The translations under genes were made by a program, and so were the position numbers. The notes beneath the pieces were generated by a model. That model worked only from the letters and a program-made list of their open reading frames with translations, was not told where the DNA came from and searched no databases. This document shows, piece by piece, positions 9,666 through 17,822 of a stretch of 52,441 nt of DNA (the stretch's first letter is position 1; each line of letters opens with the position of its first letter). Source of the DNA: Lentimicrobiaceae bacterium (GTDB taxonomy: Bacteria > Bacteroidota > Bacteroidia > Bacteroidales > F082); the NCBI GenBank assembly GCA_015061315.1, contig SUWV01000018.1, positions 1 to 52,441 on the forward strand, in the 5' to 3' direction.

Positions 9666-9692
9666 GTTATTTATTAGTTAATATAATTCATT

Positions 9693-9745
9693 CTACATTC
9701 CTATGGCGTTGCCATACGCTATATATGTATAAGCCTTTCAGGCTA
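9693..9745. repeat. Possible dispersed element with two small palindromes
   Basis: ATGGC-GTT-GCCAT (9703-9715) and AGCC-TTTCA-GGCT (9732-9744) lie together in the noncoding gap between ettA and yidD, followed by AATTCTT heptamers at 9759-9780. Only one copy is present in the window. It resembles repeats I recall from other Bacteroidetes, but I cannot verify that here. Confidence 0.4.
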
Positions 9746-9782
9746 CTTGGCAATCCATTCTTAATTCTTAATTCTTAATTAA

Positions 9783-10016
9783 TCAAGGAACTGGATCATA
9801 ACCACTTCCACCCCATGGGTTACACGACAATATTCTTTTTATTGTAAGCCAGCCTCCTTTTATAGCGCCATATTTCTGTATTGCCTCAATGCCGTAATTA
9901 GAACATGTCGGTGTGTATCTGCAACTTCTTCCTATAAAAGGTGACAAGGTAACTTGATATATACGGATGAGCAATATCAAGAATTTAGCAGGCAGTTGTT
10001 TTATCATTTTCATCAT
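9783..10016 (-). CDS. yidD: Membrane protein insertion efficiency factor YidD
   Basis: A 77-aa protein of the YidD family, which sits at the inner face of the cytoplasmic membrane and assists YidC in inserting membrane proteins. It shows the amphipathic N-terminus ([17 protein letters not shown]), the conserved [15 protein letters not shown] core and the C-terminal [13 protein letters not shown] motif. Its start overlaps the end of rnpA by 32 nt, a common arrangement of these two genes. A start three codons downstream (10007) is possible. Confidence 0.95.
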   Translation of the reverse strand: MMKMIKQLPAKFLILLIRIYQVTLSPFIGRSCRYTPTCSNYGIEAIQKYGAIKGGWLTIKRILSCNPWGGSGYDPVP

Positions 10017-10437
10017 GCGTGAAATAGTTATTGTTCAAGCGCAAAGATAACTGTTTTATTTTCTTTTCTATCTCTTCGTAAGACAAAATTACCGTAGCGG
10101 TATAAACCAGCGCCACATCGAAAGTGATTTTATGTCTTTCGCATTTTACAAGCAGTTCAGATTTATTCTTCCGCCATGCTTCACGAACGAGGCGTTTCAC
10201 TCTATTACGTTTGACTGCGTGATGAAATCTTTTCTTTGATACCGAGACGAGGAAGCGCAGCAAAGAAGGCTTGTCATTTTCAGATTTATGTGTATAAACA
10301 ACAACACGAAAAGGGTAAAAGTTAAATCCTCTACCCTTTTCAAATAATGTCTCTATATCTTTCTGTTTATGTAATCGCAGCTCTTTCGGCAAATTCTGCT
10401 GAGACCTCATGACATGGCGATTATTCACCTCGTTCAT
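9985..10437 (-). CDS. rnpA: Ribonuclease P protein component RnpA
   Basis: RnpA is the protein subunit that helps the RNase P RNA mature tRNA 5' ends. The 150-aa product has the family landmarks: a basic N-terminal strand ([19 protein letters not shown]), the [18 protein letters not shown] segment and the RNA-binding RNR signature [14 protein letters not shown]. It starts 5 nt after the hemD stop and overlaps yidD by 32 nt, so hemD-rnpA-yidD are almost certainly co-transcribed. A later start at 10410 is also plausible because the first nine residues look non-conserved. Confidence 0.95.
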   Translation of the reverse strand: MNEVNNRHVMRSQQNLPKELRLHKQKDIETLFEKGRGFNFYPFRVVVYTHKSENDKPSLLRFLVSVSKKRFHHAVKRNRVKRLVREAWRKNKSELLVKCERHKITFDVALVYTATVILSYEEIEKKIKQLSLRLNNNYFTHDENDKTTAC

Positions 10438-10442
10438 CGAAA

Positions 10443-11207
10443 TTATTTTTTCTTAGCTTTCTTAATCTCGTTTGCTATAAACTCCTCTATTGCCATATTC
10501 ATTGACGGACATGAAGGTGTTGGTGCGCTGAAGTTCAGAGTGAAGCCAGCATCGGTGATAGCTTTACATGTCGATTGACCAAAGCCGCCTATTGCGATAT
10601 TTTCGTCTTGAACAAAGTCTGGGAAGTTGGTCTTTAACGACTCAATACCAGCTGGGCTGAAGAACACCAACATATCATATTTTGAAATATCGACATGCGA
10701 CAAGTCTGCTGACACAGTGCGGAAGATAACAGCTTTAGTGTAATCGAAACCAGCTTCTGTGAGCATACCGTCATGATCTTCTGTCACTAAATTAGAACTT
10801 GGCAAGAAGAATTTCTCTTCCTTATGTTTCTTCATCACTTCTATGAGGTCGGCAAAGGTCTGCTTACCATAGAATATCTTTCTTTTTCTATATTGGATAT
10901 AACGTTGAAGATATAATGCCGTCGATTCTGAAACGCAAAAATATTTTAAATCTTCAGGAATGGTATAACGCATTTCCTTTGCTACGCGGAAGAAATGATC
11001 GATAGTGTTACGACTTGTCAGAATTATTGCGGTAAAATCACTGAGTTTTATCTTCTCCTGTCTTAACTCACTTGCCGAAACATCTTCCAACTTGATAAAC
11101 TTCTCAAAATCGATGTTCACATTATACTTTTTAATGATAGCTTCGTAAGGAGTCTTTGCAACATCTGCAGGTTTTGGTTGCGACAAAAGGATTGATTTTA
11201 TCTTCAT
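10443..11207 (-). CDS. hemD: Uroporphyrinogen-III synthase HemD
   Basis: HemD cyclises hydroxymethylbilane with inversion of ring D to give uroporphyrinogen III, the precursor of haem and other tetrapyrroles. The 254-aa protein shows the family pattern: an N-terminal ILLSQP start, an IILTSRNTIDHFF segment, and a second domain with DMLVFFSPAGIESLKTNF, IAIGGFGQSTCKAI and the closing AGFTLNFSAPTPS. The family is weakly conserved in sequence, and the assignment rests partly on the neighbours DUF4271 and rnpA, a familiar Bacteroidales arrangement. No other haem genes are visible in the window. Confidence 0.88.
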   Translation of the reverse strand: MKIKSILLSQPKPADVAKTPYEAIIKKYNVNIDFEKFIKLEDVSASELRQEKIKLSDFTAIILTSRNTIDHFFRVAKEMRYTIPEDLKYFCVSESTALYLQRYIQYRKRKIFYGKQTFADLIEVMKKHKEEKFFLPSSNLVTEDHDGMLTEAGFDYTKAVIFRTVSADLSHVDISKYDMLVFFSPAGIESLKTNFPDFVQDENIAIGGFGQSTCKAITDAGFTLNFSAPTPSCPSMNMAIEEFIANEIKKAKKK

Positions 11208-11274
11208 CTACAATATTATTTAATCTTTTACAAATCACAAAATATTTCAATCAACAAAAATGATTTACAATATT

Positions 11275-12051
11275 TTAGATAATATTCATAATCATCTTAA
11301 ATATTACCAGAACCGGTAAAATTTCAGTTGTGCAAAGATACAAAAAAATATTTACAAAATTTACTTTTAACAACATTCGTGTTTCCATTAATAATTTTAC
11401 CGAATGTGCTATATAAAACGAAAGTATTATAACAGCAGCTATTATCAAAAAGAATTTATAAGGGTGGAAAAACAGAAGCAATATTATCGGCATAAGAAGT
11501 AAATTACAACTCGACATTGATGTGATATGAGAATTGACATGAAGAAATATCAAGTTATCTACTTTAAAAATCCAGCCATAAAACGAAGTGAAAAGATAGT
11601 TAAAAATAAATAATGTCAGCACAGAAATCAAGACATCGACAAAGAAACCGAAATGAGAATGCAACAGATAATTTCCTCCAAAGATGAGAAATATCTTTTG
11701 AACAAACATTGAAACCAACAAGGCGAAAGAAATGACGACGAAAAGCGACTGTATATTGATAAACGAATTACTTTCACGCGCCGCCAATTCTCCTCTGTTA
11801 TAAAACGAAGCCGACATATCTCTCTGCTGGACAAGGAATTTATTTAACACCATCAATATAAGCACGACAAACAATACAGCAAAATTCCACGACGCGCTGA
11901 TGTAAGTCACCTCTCGCTCCTTAGGACCTTCAAAACATGACGATTGCTCGGCGACAAAGTTAAAATCTCTTAACATTTCATGGTTATGAATACATGACTC
12001 ATTATTAACTGTATCAACCATAAAAGCAATATTCGTAGAATCAATCATCAT
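11275..12051 (-). CDS. DUF4271 family integral membrane protein
   Basis: A 258-aa polytopic membrane protein. After a ~50-residue polar N-terminus there are about six or seven hydrophobic segments (for example FAVLFVVLILMVLNKFLV, LFVVISFALLVSMFV and FFLIIAAVIILSFYIAHSV). It matches what I know of the Bacteroidetes family DUF4271, usually encoded just upstream of hemD. The function is unknown. It is first in the hemD-rnpA-yidD cluster, with a 67-nt gap before hemD and a clear promoter upstream. Confidence 0.8.
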   Translation of the reverse strand: MMIDSTNIAFMVDTVNNESCIHNHEMLRDFNFVAEQSSCFEGPKEREVTYISASWNFAVLFVVLILMVLNKFLVQQRDMSASFYNRGELAARESNSFINIQSLFVVISFALLVSMFVQKIFLIFGGNYLLHSHFGFFVDVLISVLTLFIFNYLFTSFYGWIFKVDNLIFLHVNSHITSMSSCNLLLMPIILLLFFHPYKFFLIIAAVIILSFYIAHSVKLLMETRMLLKVNFVNIFLYLCTTEILPVLVIFKMIMNII

Positions 12052-12101
12052 ATCAATCTCAAAACAACTTTAGACTTTAGACTTAAATTGTGTTTCGATT
12101 G

Positions 12102-12133
12102 CAAATTTACATCTTTGTTTTTTTCTTAACAAA
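12102..12133 (-). promoter_or_regulatory. Promoter of the DUF4271-hemD-rnpA-yidD cluster
   Basis: On the minus strand TTTG lies exactly 20 nt upstream of TAAATTTG, a full match to the Bacteroidetes promoter consensus. The leader to the start codon at 12051 is ~50 nt and contains a CTTTAGA heptamer repeat. Confidence 0.75.
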
Positions 12134-12147
12134 TATTTGGATTTTTT

Positions 12148-12179
12148 TTTGAAATTTTGGAAATAGATTATTACCTTTG
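12148..12179 (+). promoter_or_regulatory. Promoter of pta-ackA
   Basis: TTTG at 12148-12151 and TACCTTTG at 12172-12179 are separated by 20 nt. The pta start codon is 37 nt further. This promoter is divergent from and partly interleaved with the minus-strand promoter at 12102-12133. Confidence 0.7.
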
Positions 12180-12216
12180 TAGTCCTAAGAATTATTAATC
12201 TAAATCAATAAATATC

Positions 12217-13227
12217 ATGGATCTTATAGAACAAATAAAACAAAATGCTCGTGAAAACAAGCAGCGTATCGTACTTCCTGAAGGAGACGAAGAAAGAACA
12301 ATAAAAGCAGCCGACCAACTCATCGCTGATGGCATAGCAGATGTCATCCTCATCGGACCTGCTCAGAAAATCAAAGACATGGCTGTCGAATTTGGTTTAA
12401 AGAACATCGACAACGCTACTATCGTTGACCCAAAGAACAATCCTGACAGAGACAAATACGCCAACTTGCTTTTCGAACTTCGTAAGAGCAAAGGCATGAC
12501 AATAGAACAAGCACAAGACTTCGCAGAGAACTTTATGTATCTCGGCGTTCTCATGCTTAAAGCTGGCGATGCCGACGGTTTGGTCAGTGGCGCTCGTAGC
12601 ACAACAGGCGACATGCTCCGTCCAGCATTACAAATCATCAAGACTGCTCCTGGAGTATCATGCGTATCAGGCGCTTTCATCATGTTCCTGCCTAACGACA
12701 AATACGGAACCGATGGTAAGATTGTTTGTGCCGACTGCGCCGTAACTCCTGTCCCAACAGCAGAACAACTCGCTGAGATTGCAGTATGTACAGCCGACAC
12801 CGCCAAGAACATCGCCAAGATTGATCCTAAAGTCGCGATGTTGAGTTTCTCGACAAAAGGCTCTGCAAAACATGAAGACGTCGACAAAGTCATCAAGGCT
12901 ACCGAGTTAGCAAAACAGATGCGTCCTGATTTATGTATCGACGGCGAATTACAAGCCGATGCTGCCATAGTACCTTCAGTAGGTGCAAGCAAAGCTCCTA
13001 ACAGCGAAGTGGCAGGTAAAGCCAACACATTGGTATTCCCACGATTGGAAGTCGGCAACATCGCTTATAAACTCGTCCAACGTCTCGCTGGCGCAGAAGC
13101 TGTAGGTCCTGTCCTTCAAGGCTTCGCAAAACCATGTAACGACCTCAGCCGCGGATGTTCAATAGACGACATTTACAAATTGGTAGCGATTACTTGCAAC
13201 CAGGCGATAGCACAGAAGAATTCATAA
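12217..13227 (+). CDS. pta: Phosphate acetyltransferase Pta
   Basis: Pta converts acetyl-CoA and phosphate to acetyl phosphate and CoA. The 336-aa protein is the short form, with only the catalytic PTA/PTB domain and no N-terminal regulatory DRTGG part. Motifs include RIVLPEGDEERTIKAA near the N-terminus, DGLVSGARSTTGDMLRPALQ, the GELQADAAIVPSV segment and the closing PVLQGFAKPCNDLSRGCSIDDI. It lies 23 nt upstream of ackA and shares its promoter. With NifJ (46386) it forms the fermentative route from pyruvate to acetate. Confidence 0.97.
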   Translation: MDLIEQIKQNARENKQRIVLPEGDEERTIKAADQLIADGIADVILIGPAQKIKDMAVEFGLKNIDNATIVDPKNNPDRDKYANLLFELRKSKGMTIEQAQDFAENFMYLGVLMLKAGDADGLVSGARSTTGDMLRPALQIIKTAPGVSCVSGAFIMFLPNDKYGTDGKIVCADCAVTPVPTAEQLAEIAVCTADTAKNIAKIDPKVAMLSFSTKGSAKHEDVDKVIKATELAKQMRPDLCIDGELQADAAIVPSVGASKAPNSEVAGKANTLVFPRLEVGNIAYKLVQRLAGAEAVGPVLQGFAKPCNDLSRGCSIDDIYKLVAITCNQAIAQKNS

Positions 13228-13250
13228 TTAACAATTAACATAGATAACAA

Positions 13251-14450
13251 ATGAAAATTTTAGTCTTAAACTGTGGCAGTTCTTCTATCAAGTACCAACT
13301 TTTTGACATCGACGACAATCAGCATACAGTCTTGGCAAAAGGGCTCCTCGAACGTATCGGACTCGAAATGGGCGAGTTCACTCATAAATGGAACGGCGAA
13401 AAATATTACGAGCAGCTTCCTATTCCAAATCATACCGTTGGTATCAGCATAGTGCTTAACGCTTTACTTGACGAAAATCATGGCGTGATAAAATCGTTAG
13501 ATGAAATCGGCGCTATAGGTCACCGTTTAGTTCATGGCGGCGAAAAATTCACCAAGAGCGTGCTCATCGACGACAGCGTCATGGAACTCATGGAAGACCT
13601 CATCGACCTCGCTCCTCTCCACAACCCAGCATGTATGGCAGGCGTAAAAGCTGTGACAGAATTACTTCCTAACGTAAAACAAGGCGGCTGCTTCGACACT
13701 GCTTTCCACTCAACAATGAAACCAGAGGCTTACCTCTACCCTATCCCTTACGAATATTACGAGAAATATCGCGTACGTCGTTACGGTTTCCACGGCACAA
13801 GCCACAGATTCGTCGCTGAAAACGCAGCTAAGTTTGTGGGCAAAGACTGGAAAGATCAGAAAATAATCACCTGTCACCTTGGCAGCGGCGCTTCTATAGC
13901 AGCTGTACAAAACGGAGAATCAGTCGACACATCAATGGGCTTCACTCCTGTTGAAGGTCTTATGATGGGCAGCCGTACTGGCGACTTAGACCTCGGAGTC
14001 TTCATGTACATAGCTGAAAAAGAAGGCTTCGACATGAAACAGATGAACACCCTCGTAAATAAGAAATCAGGTCTCATCGGCATCACTGGCGACAAACAAG
14101 ATATGCGTGACGTGAGAGCTGGCAAAGAAGCAGGCGACGAACGCGCTACATACGCCTTCAATATGTTCAAACATCGCGTCAAGAAATATATAGGAGCTTA
14201 CGCAGCAGTGATGAACGGCGTCGACATCATCGTCATGACTGGCGGTATAGGCGAAAACGCATGGTTTATGAGAGGTCCTATCTTACAAGATATGGAATAT
14301 CTCGGCGTGAAGATCGACATGAGCATCAACGATGGCTTGATGGGCGAAGCTCGCGTTATCTCAACACCTGACTCTAAAGTCACTGTCGTCGTGTTCCCAA
14401 CCGACGAAGAATATATGATCGCAAAAGACACATACGACCTTGTGAAATAA
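13251..14450 (+). CDS. ackA: Acetate kinase AckA
   Basis: AckA transfers the phosphoryl group of acetyl phosphate to ADP, giving acetate and ATP by substrate-level phosphorylation. The 399-aa protein has the usual length and motifs of the ASKHA fold: NCGSSSIKY at the N-terminus, RRYGFHGTSH, HLGSGASIAA, GLMMGSRTGDLD and MTGGIGENAW. It follows pta directly in the same transcript, in the standard order. An octamer inverted repeat at 14458-14526 follows and may serve as its terminator. Confidence 0.98.
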   Translation: MKILVLNCGSSSIKYQLFDIDDNQHTVLAKGLLERIGLEMGEFTHKWNGEKYYEQLPIPNHTVGISIVLNALLDENHGVIKSLDEIGAIGHRLVHGGEKFTKSVLIDDSVMELMEDLIDLAPLHNPACMAGVKAVTELLPNVKQGGCFDTAFHSTMKPEAYLYPIPYEYYEKYRVRRYGFHGTSHRFVAENAAKFVGKDWKDQKIITCHLGSGASIAAVQNGESVDTSMGFTPVEGLMMGSRTGDLDLGVFMYIAEKEGFDMKQMNTLVNKKSGLIGITGDKQDMRDVRAGKEAGDERATYAFNMFKHRVKKYIGAYAAVMNGVDIIVMTGGIGENAWFMRGPILQDMEYLGVKIDMSINDGLMGEARVISTPDSKVTVVVFPTDEEYMIAKDTYDLVK

Positions 14451-14457
14451 GACGAAA

Positions 14458-14526
14458 AGTCACTGAGACACCAAGTCACCAAGTAAGTTACTCGGTGACT
14501 TGGCGACTCGGCGACTTGGTGACTTA
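14458..14526. repeat. GACTTGGT octamer inverted repeat between ackA and the amidase gene
   Basis: AAGTCACC/AAGTC-type units on the left face GACTTGGC, GACTCGGC and GACTTGGT on the right, giving a hairpin between two convergent genes. The stop codon of the minus-strand amidase lies inside the last unit. It may work as a bidirectional terminator although it lacks a clear U-run. Confidence 0.7.
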
Positions 14527-15597
14527 AAACGTCAGAGCTTCTATCTCTTGTGAGTCTTTCTCATCTAACGCATGATATTGATATTCGACAGTAGCGAAGT
14601 CGATTTCTTTCAAATCTATTTTCCTTATCGCATTATTATAAAACGTCTTGTAATAGACTTCTTTATTTGTCAGGTCGATGACGGAAGTCCATTGTGTCGC
14701 GCTTGGCATATCAGGGATTTCGTTCTCAGGGAAGTTCATACCGATAGGAATATCGAAGTTATTTAAGATATGGAAGCACTGGAGCATAGTCTCTTTTGGC
14801 GTCGCTAAAGTCGGAGCCGTAGCTTTGAAGAAAGCAGCTCTCACGAAGCGAGAAGGAGGTGTAAAGTCGCCAGGCAAGCCCAAGAAACCATTACCATGAC
14901 CTATAGGATTTACCTTGAATTCGTACATCTCCTTTGCAGGAGGATTAACTGGAGTAAGGTTAATGTAGTTACTTAAGTTTGTGAGATGCCATTGGAAACC
15001 AGGAGCATTTGTTATCACGCCGATAGGATTGTCGTAGATATGAGGCACGCCTTTTTCAATCTCGATAACGATTTGTTTGCCGGAACTATCTCCAACCCTC
15101 CAATGTATAGCAGCCTCTTTGCCATCGCCACCCATGAGTGAGACGACACGCACCTTATTAATATTAGCCTTCACTTCCTCTACAGAAGCGAACTGCGACA
15201 AAAGCCACGATACGAATTGTAAGTCGGAAATAGTCGTAGAATTATATTTCTCATCATACAAAAGATAACTGCCGTAATTAGGATAATAGAACAAGCCTGC
15301 CGACAGACCCGCCTCATTAAGACCTTCTGCAACAAACTCTTTCTCTTGAACTGAGAGACCTACATAACCGAAACGCGACTTAAACGTCATACCGTTTTTT
15401 CCCTTAGGCGTATACGAAGTCTGACTGAAATCACGAGGAACTACAACATAGACACTGTTGAGGTTAGAGCCAGCCCACTCTATAGTACGAGCCTGGAAAT
15501 AAGAACCATTGGCTGAAAACATAGAAATGCCTGTACAAGCATCAGCCTTAAAATAAAATGCGAAAAATAAACACGCAATAACAAATAACTTTTTCAT
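14524..15597 (-). CDS. Secreted choloylglycine hydrolase-family (Ntn) amidase
   Basis: An N-terminal nucleophile hydrolase of the linear amide C-N hydrolase family, which includes bile salt hydrolase and penicillin V acylase. The start at 15597 gives a signal peptide (MKKLFVIACLFFAFYF) that would be cleaved just before Cys21 in ADACTGISMF, placing the catalytic Cys at the mature N-terminus. The active-site pattern continues with FQARTIEWAG and GLNEAGLSAGLFYYP. An upstream start at 15630 would add 11 residues before the signal peptide and is less likely. The family hydrolyses bile acid conjugates, penicillin V or N-acyl amides; the sequence alone does not fix the substrate. It probably acts in the periplasm or at the surface. 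Confidence 0.85.
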   Translation of the reverse strand: MKKLFVIACLFFAFYFKADACTGISMFSANGSYFQARTIEWAGSNLNSVYVVVPRDFSQTSYTPKGKNGMTFKSRFGYVGLSVQEKEFVAEGLNEAGLSAGLFYYPNYGSYLLYDEKYNSTTISDLQFVSWLLSQFASVEEVKANINKVRVVSLMGGDGKEAAIHWRVGDSSGKQIVIEIEKGVPHIYDNPIGVITNAPGFQWHLTNLSNYINLTPVNPPAKEMYEFKVNPIGHGNGFLGLPGDFTPPSRFVRAAFFKATAPTLATPKETMLQCFHILNNFDIPIGMNFPENEIPDMPSATQWTSVIDLTNKEVYYKTFYNNAIRKIDLKEIDFATVEYQYHALDEKDSQEIEALTF

Positions 15598-15734
15598 AAT
15601 CTTAATATTGTTTTGTTGAAAGATAAACAACGGAAGAATGAAAAAGTTTTGTTCTTGAATTAAGAATTTAACACTGACTTATTGTCTCATTGACTTATTG
15701 ACTTATACAAACTCCATCACTCCACAACTAAAAA

Positions 15735-15785
15735 AGACGTGTCAATGATATATTGTTTATTTGCATTGGTATCATCGACGCGTCT
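15735..15785. repeat. 51-bp palindromic element, copy 1
   Basis: The ends AGACGTGTCAATGATA and TATCATCGACGCGTCT are imperfect inverted repeats around an AT-rich centre. Nearly identical copies lie at 19172-19222 and, inverted, at 40969-41019; a diverged one at 50239-50289. TTATTGACTTATTGACTTA octamers adjoin this copy. Confidence 0.85.
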
Positions 15786-15810
15786 CTACTTATTGACTTA
15801 GGTCTGTAGA

Positions 15811-15847
15811 CAAAAAAAAGACGCAAAGACTTTATATCTCTGCGTCT
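15811..15847 (-). terminator. Terminator of the delta-60 repeat protein gene
   Basis: On the minus strand GACGCAGAGA pairs with TCTTTGCGTC around a short loop and is followed by eight T. It begins 23 nt after the stop codon. Confidence 0.75.
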
Positions 15848-15869
15848 CTGTGACTTTATGTCTTTAATT

Positions 15870-17510
15870 TTATCTAACGACTAATTTCTCAACTATGCGA
15901 TTTTTTTCATCTTGAATCATGATGAAATAAACACCTTCATTAATATCATTGATGTCGATTGTTGTGATTTCATCTGTTGTTTCAATTTCTTTAACAACAC
16001 GACCTGTCAAGTCGATGATACTTACTTGAGCATTTGTCTCTGACTTCACATATAATTGTGATGAAGCAGGATTAGGATAAATTCTGAAAGCGCTGTTGCT
16101 TACTTCAGCCAAAGCCACTGTATCGTTGCCATTTTCATCATCGACTTTCACATCTGTATATAATTTAGTGATAAAAATATCAGATTTGTCACCATTTAAG
16201 TCACCGTCTTCATCAACAAATATAAAGCCACTTACAAAAAGTTTACCGTTTTGTAATGCAAGAGACATAGTTCTTATTTCCACATCATTTTCTTCTGGTA
16301 TAACAGGTAATGCCATAACGCCTTCACCGATAAAGTTTTCTTTCATTTTACCGTTAGCTTCTAAATTATACACATACGCACGAGTACTGTAGTCGTTATG
16401 ATTCCATGAATAGAATGTTCCGAATATTTGTCCATCAGGAGCTACAACACAAGATGTTTCTTGGTTATTCACACAACCGTCACCTTCGAAAGCTTCGAAT
16501 CTGACAAAGCCGTCGCCATCTTCTCCGAATAATGAATCTACAACACCGTCTTTAGTAACACGTGTTATAAATGACTCATATCTTGGCAATGTAGATTCAG
16601 GATTTATTGAAGGAAGTTCACTATGACCTGTCACCAAGTAGTTTCCGAGAGTATCGACTTCTACGCCAAGAGCAAATTCAGCATAATCACCGGTTTTAAG
16701 ATTTATAGTACCATTATTGCCAAATGTATTATCTATACTTCCATCAGCATTAAATCTGCACATAAATGCTTTTTGAATGACATAGTCATCATACCATACA
16801 TCAAACTTAGAGCCAACAACAACAATTTTACCGTCTTCTAATATTTTTACATCATAACCGTATGAGTACAATACAGAACCTTGAACTGTGTCATTTACAG
16901 TACCGTTATTTCCGAAAGTAGCATCCAACTCACCGTCTGCAGTATAACGTCTGACCAACAACAAATCGTTTAAATAACCTACTACAACGACATTTCCTTC
17001 TGAGTCAACGTCAATAGCTTCATAAACGACACCACCGCCTTTTGGTGTTTTAACCCAACCTTCTTCACCAAAGCCAGGATATTCAAAACCATTTTCATCT
17101 AAACAAAGAATATGAGAAGTATTGTTTTCATAGTCGAAAGTCCAGCCTGCGATGTAAAGAAGACCATCATCAGATAAGGTTGCGTCTTTCGCACCATTCA
17201 AATATATTGTCGGATTTGCTTTAAAATGGCTTATACCACCTTCACCGTATGTTTCATCTAAACTACCGTCAACATTATGACGAGAGACATAAATACCATA
17301 GTTATCACCGTCAGTACGGCTTCTACCCACAGTTATGATTTTTCCATCTTCTTGTACCAAAACACTTTCAAGAAAATCTTGGTGTTCAGATGGTGCGAAA
17401 CGGTATGTTCCGTCAGTACCGAAAGTCAAGTCCACTGTTCCAGGATCTTGCTCTTGAGCAAACGCAACAAATGCGAAGCAAACAAATAAAGTTGTAAATA
17501 ATTTTTTCAT
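15870..17510 (-). CDS. Delta-60 repeat beta-propeller protein with T9SS sorting tail
   Basis: A 546-aa secreted protein with a signal peptide (MKKLFTTLFVCFAFVAFA-Q). The body consists of delta-60-type repeats (DUF5122 propeller), recognisable by recurring D-G-x-x-D-x-x-F/Y-G-x-x-G units such as DGSLDETYGEGG, DGELDATFGNNG and DGSIDNTFGNNG, each followed by a DGKIVVVG-like strand. The last ~75 residues (from FRIYPNPASSQLYV to EKLVVR) form a type A T9SS C-terminal sorting domain, so it should cross the outer membrane through the SprA translocon encoded at 25214. The ligand or role is unknown. It has its own terminator. Confidence 0.88.
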   Translation of the reverse strand: MKKLFTTLFVCFAFVAFAQEQDPGTVDLTFGTDGTYRFAPSEHQDFLESVLVQEDGKIITVGRSRTDGDNYGIYVSRHNVDGSLDETYGEGGISHFKANPTIYLNGAKDATLSDDGLLYIAGWTFDYENNTSHILCLDENGFEYPGFGEEGWVKTPKGGGVVYEAIDVDSEGNVVVVGYLNDLLLVRRYTADGELDATFGNNGTVNDTVQGSVLYSYGYDVKILEDGKIVVVGSKFDVWYDDYVIQKAFMCRFNADGSIDNTFGNNGTINLKTGDYAEFALGVEVDTLGNYLVTGHSELPSINPESTLPRYESFITRVTKDGVVDSLFGEDGDGFVRFEAFEGDGCVNNQETSCVVAPDGQIFGTFYSWNHNDYSTRAYVYNLEANGKMKENFIGEGVMALPVIPEENDVEIRTMSLALQNGKLFVSGFIFVDEDGDLNGDKSDIFITKLYTDVKVDDENGNDTVALAEVSNSAFRIYPNPASSQLYVKSETNAQVSIIDLTGRVVKEIETTDEITTIDINDINEGVYFIMIQDEKNRIVEKLVVR

Positions 17511-17556
17511 AATTTAATTTATTAGTTAAAGATTTTTTACATAATATTTCATGCTA

Positions 17557-17564
17557 CAAATTTA
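17557..17564 (-). promoter_or_regulatory. Probable -7 element for the delta-60 gene
   Basis: TAAATTTG on the minus strand, 47 nt upstream of the start codon. I see no good -33 TTTG at the usual distance, so this is only a partial promoter match. Confidence 0.4.
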
Positions 17565-17663
17565 GCAAAAAAATTGAAAATCATATAGAGCATACAGCAT
17601 TTTTTTGCAAAAAATAATTATTTTTGCAGTAACAGAAATATCAACAAAAAAGCTGTAAAAAAA

Positions 17664-17816
17664 ATGTCATTACTGAGAGTAATTTTATCAATTATTTTTC
17701 CGCCATTAGCAGTTCTAGACCAAGGCTGCGGCTCCATATTAATTGTATTTATTTTAACATTATGCGGCTGGATTCCTGGAGTTATAGCAGCATTAGTAAT
17801 ATTGAATAAGAATTAA
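17664..17816 (+). CDS. YqaE/Pmp3-family small membrane protein
   Basis: A 50-residue ORF, too short for usual cut-offs but clearly of the YqaE/Pmp3 (UPF0057) family. It has two hydrophobic helices: the first ends in IIFPPLAVLDQGCG (the family pattern is PPLAV followed by a short polar turn with a GCG-like motif), the second carries LTLCGWIPGVIAAL, matching the family's LLGWIPGVIHA signature. Members are plasma-membrane proteolipids linked to membrane potential and stress in other organisms. It ends 6 nt before the queA start, so the two are probably co-transcribed. A possible -7 (TATTTTTG, 17619-17626) lies upstream. Confidence 0.88.
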   Translation: MSLLRVILSIIFPPLAVLDQGCGSILIVFILTLCGWIPGVIAALVILNKN

Positions 17817-17822
17817 TTTGAG

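Noticed and set aside
12363..13061. 232-aa ORF antisense to pta
   Set aside because: A shadow of pta; Ser- and Ala-rich composition typical of reverse-strand reading, with no family match.
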